10,479 nucleotides of DNA from Oscillospiraceae bacterium. GTDB taxonomy: Bacteria > Bacillota > Clostridia > Oscillospirales > Oscillospiraceae. This document shows positions 1-6,027 of the stretch, in pieces. The translations under genes were made by a program, and so were the position numbers. Positions within the stretch are counted from its first letter, which is position 1, and each line of letters starts with the position of its first letter. The stretch lies in NCBI GenBank assembly GCA_902766215.1, contig CACXCV010000108.1, positions 1-10,479 on the forward strand. Reading direction: 5' to 3'. A model generated the notes under the pieces. It was not told the origin of the DNA. It was given only the letters and a program-made list of their open reading frames with translations, and searched no databases.

Positions 1-611
1 TCGGCTTGATGGAACACGGCCGAGCCGGCAACCAGCACGTTGGCACCGGCCTGCCGCACCAGCGGCGCCGTGTGCGGGTCGATGCCGCCGTCGACCTCCA
101 CATCGCAGCAATAACCGCCGGACTCAATCATGCTGCGGATCTGCGCAATTTTCTCCAGTTGGTCGTTCATGAACGACTGCCCGCCAAAGCCCGGTTCGAC
201 CGTCATGACCAACACCATGTCACAGTAGGGAAGAAAGGGAGCGGCTGCGATCGCCGGCGTGCCGGGTTTGAGGCTCAGCGAAGCCCGGCGCCCAAGCGCG
301 CGGATGCGCTGCAATGCTGCTGTGATCTGCTCGGGCGTGTCAGCCTCAACGTGTACGGTCAGCATGTCGGCGCCTGCCTGGACAAAGCGCTCGACATACC
401 GCAGCGGCTTTTGAATCATCAGGTGAACGTCCAGCGGCAGCGCCGTGACCCGCCGGATGGCGGACACGACCGGCAGACCGACAGAAATGTTGGGGACAAA
501 GGTTCCGTCCATCACGTCGATGTGCAGATAGTCGGCGGTCTGCACGGTGCGGATTTCCTGTTCGAGATTGACAAAATCGGCCGCAAGGATCGACGGCGCA
601 ATTTGAATCAT
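1..611 (-). CDS. rpe: Ribulose-phosphate 3-epimerase, 3' end cut by window edge
   Basis: Interconverts D-ribulose 5-phosphate and D-xylulose 5-phosphate in the cytoplasmic pentose phosphate pathway. The reverse strand reads 203 codons from ATG at 611 to the window edge, against about 215-220 residues for the family, so only the last 10-20 residues are missing. The TIM-barrel hallmarks are all present: APSILAADF near residues 5-13, LHIDVMDGTFVPN at 29-41, DVHLMI at 61-66, the phosphate-site loop EPGFGGQSF at 139-147, and VDGGI at 173-177. The family's metal ligands and acid/base residues correspond to H30, D32, H63 and D174, all intact. The start is supported by a GGGAG ribosome site (621-625) nine bases upstream and by a promoter further upstream. 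It is transcribed away from the xpaC operon. Nothing suggests damage. Confidence 0.96.
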   Translation of the reverse strand, partial: MIQIAPSILAADFVNLEQEIRTVQTADYLHIDVMDGTFVPNISVGLPVVSAIRRVTALPLDVHLMIQKPLRYVERFVQAGADMLTVHVEADTPEQITAALQRIRALGRRASLSLKPGTPAIAAAPFLPYCDMVLVMTVEPGFGGQSFMNDQLEKIAQIRSMIESGGYCCDVEVDGGIDPHTAPLVRQAGANVLVAGSAVFHQA

Positions 612-683
612 GGGGGTGCACTCCCTTTCCTGTGCTGAAAAATCAAAACGCAAAACGAGCGCGTGTGTCCAATGCGCCACATC

Positions 684-712
684 ATCATAGCGCAACAGTC
701 CGGCGCTGTCAA
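684..712 (-). promoter_or_regulatory. Sigma-A type promoter for rpe
   Basis: On the minus strand, TTGACA (712-707), a 17-base spacer and TATGAT (689-684) give an almost perfect housekeeping promoter. Transcription would start near 677 and leave a leader of roughly 65 bases before the rpe start. The -35 box touches the palindrome at 712-725. Confidence 0.75.
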
Positions 713-725
713 TTGGAATTCCAAT
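712..725. promoter_or_regulatory. Perfect 14-bp palindrome between divergent promoters (possible operator)
   Basis: ATTGGAATTCCAAT is a perfect inverted repeat centred at 718/719. It overlaps the last base of the rpe -35 box and ends five bases before the xpaC -35 box at 731. Its position would let one bound dimer act on both promoters. The binding protein is unknown, and a chance palindrome cannot be excluded. Confidence 0.45.
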
Positions 726-730
726 ATTGC

Positions 731-759
731 TTGACTTCGCACATTCGCGGCGCTAGAAT
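731..759 (+). promoter_or_regulatory. Sigma-A type promoter for the xpaC-telA-LemA-TPM operon
   Basis: TTGACT (731-736), a 17-base spacer and TAGAAT (754-759). The expected start of transcription is near 766, giving a short leader of about 24 bases before the xpaC ATG at 790. It is divergent to the rpe promoter. Confidence 0.75.
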
Positions 760-789
760 ATGGTTAAACGGTGAGCAAGGAGGGCGTAT

Positions 790-1473
790 ATGAAACAAAA
801 GCATAAGGCCTCGGCCATTCCGCTTTATGGTGCGGCGGCGCTGTGGCTGCTCTATGGCGCACTGCTGCCGTTGTACCGGCTGTGGCACTTTTTCATTCCG
901 GCGGCGCTGTCGGTGGTGCTGTATTGGCTGCTGAGCAAACGCTTTCCCGGTGTGGATTATTGGGTGGAGGTGCCTGCCGAGCCGACCGGCAACGAGGCAT
1001 TGGATGAGGCGATCCGGCAGGGCCGCGAGGGCGTGCAGCGCCTGCGTGAGCTGAATCGCCGGATCAAAGAACCGCACATCACCTGGCAGCTGGATCAGCT
1101 GGAGACGATCACCGACCGGATTTTCAACCAGGTGAGGGCGCACGCGGAGCTGCTGCCGCAGATCCGCCGCTTTATGGACTATTATCTGCCTACCACAATC
1201 CGTCTGCTGGAAAGCTATTGCGAGCTGGATGCCAGCGGTGCAAACAGCTGCGAGGTGGCCGAATCTAAGGCAAAGATTGCCGGGATGCTCGACACGGTGC
1301 TGGCGGCGTTTCAGCACCAGCTGGACGCGCTGTTCAGCGCACGCACCATGGACATCAACGCCGAAGCAGCTGTGCTGGAGTCCATGATGCAGGCCGAGGG
1401 ACTGACCGACCTCAAGACAACCAAATCAACCGGTGCCAATACAACCGCAAAGGAGAGATATCACAATGGATGA
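790..1473 (+). CDS. xpaC: XpaC family membrane protein (5-bromo-4-chloroindolyl phosphate hydrolysis protein family)
   Basis: A 227-residue protein of the XpaC/Halogen_Hydrol family. The family name comes from hydrolysis of the chromogenic substrate X-phosphate seen when Bacillus xpaC was cloned; its true biochemical role is not established. After a basic N-terminus there are two closely spaced hydrophobic segments (about residues 12-31 and 34-47, around PLYGAAALWLLYGALLPLY and FFIPAALSVVLYWLL), then a soluble, charged helical domain (about 65-190) with the family-like segments ITDRIFNQV and RRFMDYYLPTTIRLLESY. The start has a strong AAGGAGG site (777-783) six bases upstream. It is first in a four-gene operon and overlaps telA by 8 bp. 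The xpaC-telA pairing is the same as xpaC-yaaN in Bacillus, which supports both identifications. Confidence 0.88.
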   Translation: MKQKHKASAIPLYGAAALWLLYGALLPLYRLWHFFIPAALSVVLYWLLSKRFPGVDYWVEVPAEPTGNEALDEAIRQGREGVQRLRELNRRIKEPHITWQLDQLETITDRIFNQVRAHAELLPQIRRFMDYYLPTTIRLLESYCELDASGANSCEVAESKAKIAGMLDTVLAAFQHQLDALFSARTMDINAEAAVLESMMQAEGLTDLKTTKSTGANTTAKERYHNG

Positions 1474-2650
1474 ACAACATATTCCTGAGCTGAAGCTGGA
1501 GGACGAAACCGTCCCCACCCTGACCCTGGACGCACAGGCACCTGCCGCGCCGGAATTGACGCTGGAGACCAGACAGGAGACAGCGCCTGCCGTCTCTGAG
1601 CCAAAGCCGGTGGCCGGGCCGGATTTAAGCGTATTGTCCCCCGCGGAGCAGAAGGCCGTGCGGGAGTTTGTAGACAAGATCGATCTGACTAATTCGGCCG
1701 TGGTGCTGCAGTATGGCGTGGGCGCGCAGAAGAACATTGCGGCTTTTTCCGAGAGCGCGCTCAACAGCGTGCGCACCAAGGACATGGGCGAAGTGGGCGA
1801 TATGATTTCCAACCTGGTGGTTGAGCTGCAAAATTTTGACGCGGAAGAGGAGCGTAAGGGTCTGTTCGGTCTGTTTAAGAAGGCAGGCAATTCGCTGGAC
1901 GCCATGAAGACCAAATACGCCAAGGTGGAGACCAATGTGGACCGCATTGCCGGTGAGCTGGAAAAGCAGCAGATTACTTTGCTGAAGGACATCGCTGTGC
2001 TGGATCAGATGTATGACAAAAACCTGGACTATTATAAGCAGCTGACCATGTATATCCTGGCGGGGCAGGAAAAGCTGGCACGTGAACGCAATACCACGCT
2101 GGTGGAGCTGCGCAGCAAGGCAGCGGCCAGCGGCCTGGCCGAGGATGCACAGCGGGCCAACGACTATGCCAACCTCTGCGACCGCTTTGAGAAAAAGCTC
2201 CACGACCTGGAGCTGACGCGGATGATTTCCATCCAGATGGGTCCGCAGATCCGCATGCTTCAGAATTCTGACACGGTAATGAGCGAAAAAATCCAGACCA
2301 GCATTGTCAACACCATCCCCCTGTGGAAGAGCCAGATGGTGTTGGCTTTGGGCATCCATCACGGCCAGCAGGCTATGGAAGCCCAGCGCAAGGTAACCAA
2401 CATGACCAACGAGCTGCTGAAGAAAAACGCGGACATGCTGAAAATGGCCACGGTGGAGACGGCCAAGGAGGCCGAGCGCAGCATTGTGGACATTGAAACG
2501 CTGCAGCACACCAACCAGCAGCTGATCAGCACGCTGGACGAGGTGCTGCAGATCCAGACCGACGGGCGCACCAAGCGCCAGGAGGCGGAGACCGAGCTGC
2601 GCCGCATTGAGGGCGAGCTGAAGCAGAAGCTGCTGGAGGTACGAAACTAA
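1466..2650 (+). CDS. telA: TelA family toxic-anion (tellurite) resistance protein
   Basis: A 394-residue cytosolic protein of the TelA family, homologues of which are linked to tellurite and other envelope-stress resistance; the molecular activity is unknown. The N-terminal 50 residues are acidic, low in complexity and probably disordered (short LxLE/LTLD repeats). The rest is helical: SPAEQKAVREFVDKIDL (58-74), GLFGLFKKA (132-140), and the family signature DIAVLDQMYDKNLDYYKQL (175-193) followed by YILAGQEKL. The last about 80 residues (ETLQHTNQQL onward) form a probable coiled coil rich in E, Q and R. I place the start at ATG 1466, with AAGGAGAG (1450-1457) at good spacing, rather than the in-frame GTG at 1433, which lies deep inside xpaC and would add 11 non-conserved residues. 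It overlaps xpaC by 8 bp, indicating coupled translation. Confidence 0.93.
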   Translation: MDEQHIPELKLEDETVPTLTLDAQAPAAPELTLETRQETAPAVSEPKPVAGPDLSVLSPAEQKAVREFVDKIDLTNSAVVLQYGVGAQKNIAAFSESALNSVRTKDMGEVGDMISNLVVELQNFDAEEERKGLFGLFKKAGNSLDAMKTKYAKVETNVDRIAGELEKQQITLLKDIAVLDQMYDKNLDYYKQLTMYILAGQEKLARERNTTLVELRSKAAASGLAEDAQRANDYANLCDRFEKKLHDLELTRMISIQMGPQIRMLQNSDTVMSEKIQTSIVNTIPLWKSQMVLALGIHHGQQAMEAQRKVTNMTNELLKKNADMLKMATVETAKEAERSIVDIETLQHTNQQLISTLDEVLQIQTDGRTKRQEAETELRRIEGELKQKLLEVRN

Positions 2651-3295
2651 TTGAGCACGGAAAAACAGCGCGCTGACTGGCGCACTGAGGTCAGATCCGA
2701 GACGCCGCAGCCCGCGCCCGAACCAGAGCCGCGGGGCTGGCGGTATAACCGCCGGCTGGGTGTGCTGCTGCTGGCGGCAGCGGTGGTGCTGGCGTCTCTG
2801 CTGGGCGTCAGCCGGGGTGTGCGCAGCCAGTATCGACGGGTGACCGAGGCCTATGCCGAGGGGACGGACGGCAGCGGCTATGGCGTGGCCTATTATGGCC
2901 GCGGCATGGACGAGCGTGCGGCCAACCTTTGCAAGATTGCCGGAAAGAGCCAGTATGGCGGCACGTTTGCTTCGCAGGTCGAGGCAGTGGAGCAGGCGCG
3001 GCTGGCAGTAAGCAGCGCCGGCACGGCCGGGATGCTGTATGAGGCGGTATCCAGTCTGACCGATGCGGTGGATGCGCTGAACGCCGAACTGAAGGACGGC
3101 AGCCTGACGGATGCAGATGAGCGGCTGCGTCAGTCGGAGTATCAGAGCTTTCAGGATCAACTGTTCAAGCTACGCAATGTGGCGGTGGACTACAATGAAG
3201 TGGCCCGCGCCTACAACGACAAGGTGCTGGGCGGCCTTCCGGCTGCCGCGATGAAAAACATGCTTCACCTGCCGGAGGCGGAGGAATATCGATGA
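2651..3295 (+). CDS. LemA-like single-pass membrane protein
   Basis: A 214-residue protein that begins with TTG immediately after the telA stop codon (zero-base gap). The ribosome site is GGAGG at 2635-2639, inside the telA 3' end, 11 bases upstream. The N-terminus is hydrophilic and proline/glutamate rich (residues 1-35), followed by one strong transmembrane segment (about 36-54, LGVLLLAAAVVLASLLGV) and an extended helical domain. The C-terminal part, DYNEVARAYNDKVLGGLPAA (180-199) followed by a hydrophobic stretch and LPEAEEY, matches the LemA pattern of paired YN motifs, a proline turn and a terminal short aromatic/acidic tail. LemA genes frequently neighbour TPM-domain genes, as here. The middle (about 65-130) is not typical, so this is a divergent member. 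The function of LemA proteins is unknown; a structural or signalling role at the membrane is inferred. Confidence 0.72.
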   Translation: MSTEKQRADWRTEVRSETPQPAPEPEPRGWRYNRRLGVLLLAAAVVLASLLGVSRGVRSQYRRVTEAYAEGTDGSGYGVAYYGRGMDERAANLCKIAGKSQYGGTFASQVEAVEQARLAVSSAGTAGMLYEAVSSLTDAVDALNAELKDGSLTDADERLRQSEYQSFQDQLFKLRNVAVDYNEVARAYNDKVLGGLPAAAMKNMLHLPEAEEYR

Positions 3296-4215
3296 AACGG
3301 CTGAATTGTGCGGCTCTGTGCCTGCTGCTGGTGCTGCTGCTGAGCTTGCCTGTCCTTGCGGGCACGTCCATTGTCAAACAGACCGACGCGTTTTATGTGG
3401 CGGACTATGCCAATGTGCTCTCGCAGGAAACAGAGGATTATGTCTGCCAAATCAACGCGGCGCTGGAGAAGTCCGGCGGCGGGCAGATTGTCGTTGTAAC
3501 AATCAGCTTTCTCAACGATCTGGACAGTGAGCAATATGCCTACCAGATACTGAAACAGTGGAAGGTTGGCGACAGCAAAAAGAACAATGGCGCGGTGCTG
3601 CTGCTGGTGCCGGGCGAAGGCAAGTTCTGGCTGACCGTTGGATATGGCATCGAGGATTATTTCGATGGTGGGCGTCTGGACCAGATCCTTACGGACTATC
3701 TGGCTGATGACTTTGACAGCGGGAAATACGACGCGGCTGTGCGCAGCACGGTAGATGCGCTGGTAGCGCAGTATGACCAGTATTATAGCACCAGCACGCA
3801 GAGCGGCAGCGTGACCTGGGCAGATGACGATCCGCATGACGATTATGATGCCTATCATGCGTCTCCAACGTGGCGGCCGCGGCTTTTCAGCCGCATTTGG
3901 CGTCTGCTGCTGTTTCTGCTGGTAGCCTTTATATTCTATCAGATTATCTCCGGCGGCGGCAGGGGCGGATCGGGCGGCGGTGGAGGCGGAAGAAGGAACA
4001 ACTTCATCTTTCTCGGCTCGCCATGGGGCTTCCGCGGCGGCCATCGACCGCCCTTTGGCCCTCCGCCGGGAGGACACCGTCCGCCACCGGGCGGCTTTGG
4101 CGGACGACCGGGCGGCGGTTTTGGTGGCCGGCCAGGCGGCGGCTTTGGCGGTTCTGGCGGAATGGGCCGCGGTGGCGGAGGCGGCGGCCATGGTGGCGGC
4201 GCGGGCCGCCGATAA
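3292..4215 (+). CDS. TPM-domain (YgcG family) membrane protein with Gly/Pro-rich tail
   Basis: A 307-residue secretory-pathway protein. Residues 1-23 form a signal peptide (MKRLNCAALC then a leucine-rich core, cleavage near VLAG). Residues about 30-165 form a TPM domain (named from TLP18.3, Psb32 and MOLO-1): DYANVLSQETEDYV (39-52), QIVVVTISFLN (65-75), KNNGAVLLLVPGEGKFWLTV (97-116) and VGYGIEDYFDGGRLDQILTD (116-135). An acidic linker with WADDDPHDDYD (176-186) may bind cations. One transmembrane helix follows (about 203-219), then a tail of about 88 residues made almost entirely of G, P, R and F. The TPM domain would sit outside the membrane and the tail inside, by the positive-inside reasoning. 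Its start overlaps the LemA-like stop as ATGA, so translation is coupled. A terminator follows. Family members have been reported as phosphatases or assembly factors; the activity here is undetermined. Confidence 0.9.
   Translation: MKRLNCAALCLLLVLLLSLPVLAGTSIVKQTDAFYVADYANVLSQETEDYVCQINAALEKSGGGQIVVVTISFLNDLDSEQYAYQILKQWKVGDSKKNNGAVLLLVPGEGKFWLTVGYGIEDYFDGGRLDQILTDYLADDFDSGKYDAAVRSTVDALVAQYDQYYSTSTQSGSVTWADDDPHDDYDAYHASPTWRPRLFSRIWRLLLFLLVAFIFYQIISGGGRGGSGGGGGGRRNNFIFLGSPWGFRGGHRPPFGPPPGGHRPPPGGFGGRPGGGFGGRPGGGFGGSGGMGRGGGGGGHGGGAGRR
4096..4155 (+). repeat. 24-bp coding tandem repeat in the TPM protein tail
   Basis: Two full units (4096-4119 and 4120-4143) and a partial third from 4144 encode FGGRPGGG, FGGRPGGG and FGGSGG. 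Units differ by a few third-position changes. The repeat is embedded in a longer Gly-rich run (about 3952-4212) and is a likely site of length variation by slippage. Confidence 0.75.
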
Positions 4216-4246
4216 CAATCAGCTTGCCTGTACAACAGAATAGCCG

Positions 4247-4282
4247 CAAGGCGCACGGTGAAACAGCCGTGCGCCTTGTTTT
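4247..4282 (+). terminator. Rho-independent terminator of the xpaC-telA-LemA-TPM operon
   Basis: A perfect 12-bp stem (CAAGGCGCACGG at 4247-4258 with CCGTGCGCCTTG at 4267-4278), an 8-base loop, then TTTT and further A/T bases. It begins 32 bases after the TPM stop codon and lies upstream of the marR promoter. Confidence 0.92.
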
Positions 4283-4302
4283 AATTTCAGAGGATCAATC
4301 AC

Positions 4303-4320
4303 TTGTTGACAAATCAACAA
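4303..4320. promoter_or_regulatory. MarR-type operator O1 overlapping the -35 box
   Basis: TTGTTGA-CAAA-TCAACAA is a 7-bp inverted repeat with a 4-base centre, typical in size and symmetry of MarR-family binding sites. It contains the -35 hexamer (4306-4311), so binding would block RNA polymerase. It is the exact reverse complement of the 18-bp site at 4339-4356. The assignment to the MarR protein encoded just downstream is inferred from position. Confidence 0.78.
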
Positions 4321-4334
4321 AAACGTGCTATTAT
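4306..4334 (+). promoter_or_regulatory. Sigma-A type promoter for marR-degV
   Basis: Consensus TTGACA (4306-4311), a 17-base spacer and TATTAT (4329-4334). Transcription should start near 4341, inside the second operator, leaving a short leader of about 28 bases before the marR start. Confidence 0.85.
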
Positions 4335-4338
4335 CCAG

Positions 4339-4356
4339 TTGTTGATTTGTCAACAA
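4339..4356. promoter_or_regulatory. MarR-type operator O2 over the transcription start and ribosome site
   Basis: TTGTTGA-TTTG-TCAACAA, the exact reverse complement of O1, with centres 36 bp apart. It covers the predicted transcription start and its last two bases begin the AAGGAGG ribosome site (4355-4361). In RNA the same bases could also form a small hairpin beside that site. Confidence 0.78.
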
Positions 4357-4368
4357 GGAGGACTGTTG

Positions 4369-4863
4369 ATGGAACAGCGATATGAAACCTTTACGCTTTT
4401 AATTGCCAAAATCAACCGCAGTATCCGGCGCATCAAAACGGATGAGATGATGCGGTTTTCACTGAAGGGGCCGCATGTGTCCTGCCTGCACTATCTGTCT
4501 CTGGACGGCCCGATGACGGCGGCAGAGCTTTGCGAGCGCTGCGAGGAGGACAAGGCGGCCGTCTCCCGGTCGCTGGAATATCTGCGGGCGAACGGATATA
4601 TTGCCGCCGATGGAGCCGCAGGCCGGTATAAATGCCGCCTGTCGCTGACAGAAAGAGGCACGGCGGTCTGTGCGGCTATGGGAGCGTCCATCGAGCGGAT
4701 TCTTGATGCGGCCAGTGCGGGCCTGGACGAGGACTCGCGCCGCGCGATGTATCACGCCCTTGATGTGATCAGCGCCAATCTGGAACAGATTGCTCAGCAG
4801 AAACAGCCAGGAGCGGATAAGCTGCCAGCTAAACAGAAAACCGGGGAGGAAGAAACAAAATGA
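4369..4863 (+). CDS. MarR family winged-helix transcriptional regulator
   Basis: A 164-residue predicted dimeric DNA-binding repressor. Residues about 1-45 form the N-terminal dimer helices (SLKGPHVSCLHYLSLDGPMT, 31-50). The winged helix-turn-helix spans about 48-97: AAELCERCEEDKAAVSRSLEYL (51-72) is helix-turn-helix with the recognition helix around AAVSRSLEYL, then GYIAADGAAGRYKCRLSLTERG (76-97) is the wing. The C-terminal dimer helices follow, ending in a lysine/glutamate-rich tail. The usual AxxLCE...D.aavSR pattern is of the type found in regulators of fatty-acid or efflux genes. ATG 4369 is chosen because AAGGAGG lies seven bases upstream and because TTG 4303 would start inside the promoter. 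Two matching operators upstream imply autorepression. Its stop overlaps the degV start (ATGA), so the two are translated together. The ligand is unknown, but the neighbour suggests a fatty acid or acyl derivative. Confidence 0.92.
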   Translation: MEQRYETFTLLIAKINRSIRRIKTDEMMRFSLKGPHVSCLHYLSLDGPMTAAELCERCEEDKAAVSRSLEYLRANGYIAADGAAGRYKCRLSLTERGTAVCAAMGASIERILDAASAGLDEDSRRAMYHALDVISANLEQIAQQKQPGADKLPAKQKTGEEETK

Positions 4864-5702
4864 ACGTAAAGATCATTGTCGATTCAACCGTTGATATGCC
4901 GGGATCCTGCCGGGATCAGGTCAGTGTTGTGCCGCTGACGGTGCGGTTTGGCGATGAGGAATATCTGGATGGTGTGACAATCGATCGGGCGCGGTTCTAT
5001 GAACGCCTGGTGGAAAGCGATATACTGCCAAGCACAAGCCAAGCTACGCCGGACGCTTTTGCCGCATTGTTCGAGCAGGTGAAGCAGGAGGGCGGGAGCG
5101 CAGTGGTCATCACCATTTCATCCAAGCTTTCCGGCACGTACCAGAGCGCCTGCCTGGCCGCGGAGGGATACAGGAATATTTATGTGGTGGATAGTCAGAC
5201 GGCGGCTATCGGTTCAGGTATTCTGGCGGAATACGCTCTGCGCTGCGCGAAAGAGGGACTGAATGCCGCGGCAATTGCCGCCCAGCTGGAGCGGAAGAAG
5301 AGCGACATTTGTCTGGTGGCCCTGCTGGACACACTGGAATATCTGAAGAAAGGCGGGCGGATATCAAAAACAGCGGCGCTGGCCGGCGGTCTGCTGAACA
5401 TCAAGCCGGTTGTAACGGTTCAGGACGGCGAGGTTGTGCTCATCGGCAAGGCACGCGGCTCGAAGCAGGGCAACAACCTGCTGGTTGAAAAAATTGTTGC
5501 ATGCGGCGGCATCGATTTCAGTATGCCGCTGCTGCTGGGCTACAGCGGACTGAGCGATGCGCTGCTGAAAAAATATGTGGAGGACAGCGGCGCTCTTTGG
5601 CAGGGGCAGACACAGACGCTGGAATCGACAATGATCTGCAGCGTGGTGGGCACGCACACCGGCCCGGGCGTGGTAGCGGTAGCTTTTTTCAGAAAAGTAT
5701 GA
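4860..5702 (+). CDS. DegV family fatty-acid-binding protein (FakB-like)
   Basis: A complete 280-residue DegV-fold protein. Relatives such as FakB bind a free fatty acid and present it to the kinase FakA for conversion to acyl phosphate, which feeds phospholipid synthesis. Family motifs seen in order: VDSTVDMP (7-14), VVPLTVRFGDEEYLDG (23-38), PSTSQATP (57-64), ITISSKLSGTYQSA (85-98), VVDSQTAAIGSG (109-120), LEYLKKGGRIS (159-169), LLNIKPVV (178-185) and the C-terminal GTHTGPG (264-270). The TSQ and SGTYQ segments correspond to the carboxylate-binding region, and the H of GTHTGPG is conserved in FakB proteins. A GGGGAGG site (4843-4849) precedes the start. It overlaps marR by 4 bp, so it is probably under MarR control. 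Its FakA partner is not in the window, and which fatty acid it binds cannot be told. Confidence 0.94.
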   Translation: MNVKIIVDSTVDMPGSCRDQVSVVPLTVRFGDEEYLDGVTIDRARFYERLVESDILPSTSQATPDAFAALFEQVKQEGGSAVVITISSKLSGTYQSACLAAEGYRNIYVVDSQTAAIGSGILAEYALRCAKEGLNAAAIAAQLERKKSDICLVALLDTLEYLKKGGRISKTAALAGGLLNIKPVVTVQDGEVVLIGKARGSKQGNNLLVEKIVACGGIDFSMPLLLGYSGLSDALLKKYVEDSGALWQGQTQTLESTMICSVVGTHTGPGVVAVAFFRKV

Positions 5703-5751
5703 TTCATCACTCGTAGAGCGTCGTGCGGATGCAGCAAATCACGGATAGGCC

Positions 5752-5798
5752 GCAGGCGCCGTATGGTAAGGACAGCTGCCCTGCCATGCGGCGCCTGC
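5752..5798. terminator. Strong 15-bp hairpin between convergent degV and cotJC remnant
   Basis: GCAGGCGCCGTATGG (5752-5766) pairs with CCATGCGGCGCCTGC (5784-5798) through 15 base pairs with a single G-U, around a 17-base loop that can pair further (AGG with CCT). It lies 50 bases after the degV stop and just after the cotJC remnant stop on the other strand. Neither side has a clear T-run, so it may be a bidirectional barrier or RNA-stabilising hairpin, not a standard terminator. Confidence 0.5.
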
Positions 5799-5804
5799 AT
5801 TGAT

Positions 5805-6008
5805 TCACTGCTTTAGATTGAGCGCGGGGTTCATGTAGTACACGTTTTTCTCGTCCAGATGCTGGCGCAGTTTTTCCACTGCCTCGCCGAAGCGCTGGAA
5901 GTGGACAATCTCGCGTTCGCGCAGGAACTTCAGCACGTCGTTGACGTCCGGGTCGTCGCTGATCCGCAGCAGGTTGTCATAGGTTACGCGGGCCTTCTGC
6001 TCTGCTGC
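5805..6008 (-). pseudogene. cotJC: C-terminal remnant of spore-coat manganese catalase (CotJC)
   Basis: Read on the minus strand from 6008 to the TGA at 5807-5805, this gives 67 residues that match the C-terminus of CotJC/manganese catalases: AAEQKARVTYDNLLR, ISDDPDVNDVLKFLREREIV, HFQRFGEAVEKLRQHLDEKN, VYYMNPALNL. The Glu of AAEQKAR and the His of REIVHFQRF are 33 residues apart, the spacing of the C-terminal manganese ligands (Glu148 and His181 in the Lactobacillus enzyme). The N-terminal two thirds, which carry the other ligands and the start, are absent: upstream in frame the sequence becomes unrelated (HKCCPYKS) and then meets a TGA, with no start codon or ribosome site. The surviving part has no internal stop, so truncation is probably recent. 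CotJC is an inner spore-coat protein, which points to a sporulating ancestor. Confidence 0.85.
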
Positions 6009-6027
6009 GCTTTTGTAAGGACAACAT

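Noticed and set aside
6..638. A 210-codon plus-strand frame opposite rpe
   Set aside because: rpe on the other strand has every family motif; this frame is its shadow.
1433..1465. An earlier GTG start for telA
   Set aside because: It lies deep within xpaC, lacks a ribosome site, and adds only non-conserved residues; ATG 1466 has a good site.
1625..3160. A 511-codon minus-strand frame across telA and the LemA-like gene
   Set aside because: It spans two well-supported sense genes and has a leucine/histidine/glutamine-rich shadow composition without any recognisable motif.
3939..4256. A proline-rich minus-strand frame of 105 codons
   Set aside because: It is the complement of the glycine-rich tail of the TPM protein (GGC/GCC read in reverse), and it crosses the terminator.
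4303..4368. A TTG start at 4303 for the MarR gene
   Set aside because: It would place the start codon inside the promoter and operators, upstream of the expected transcription start.
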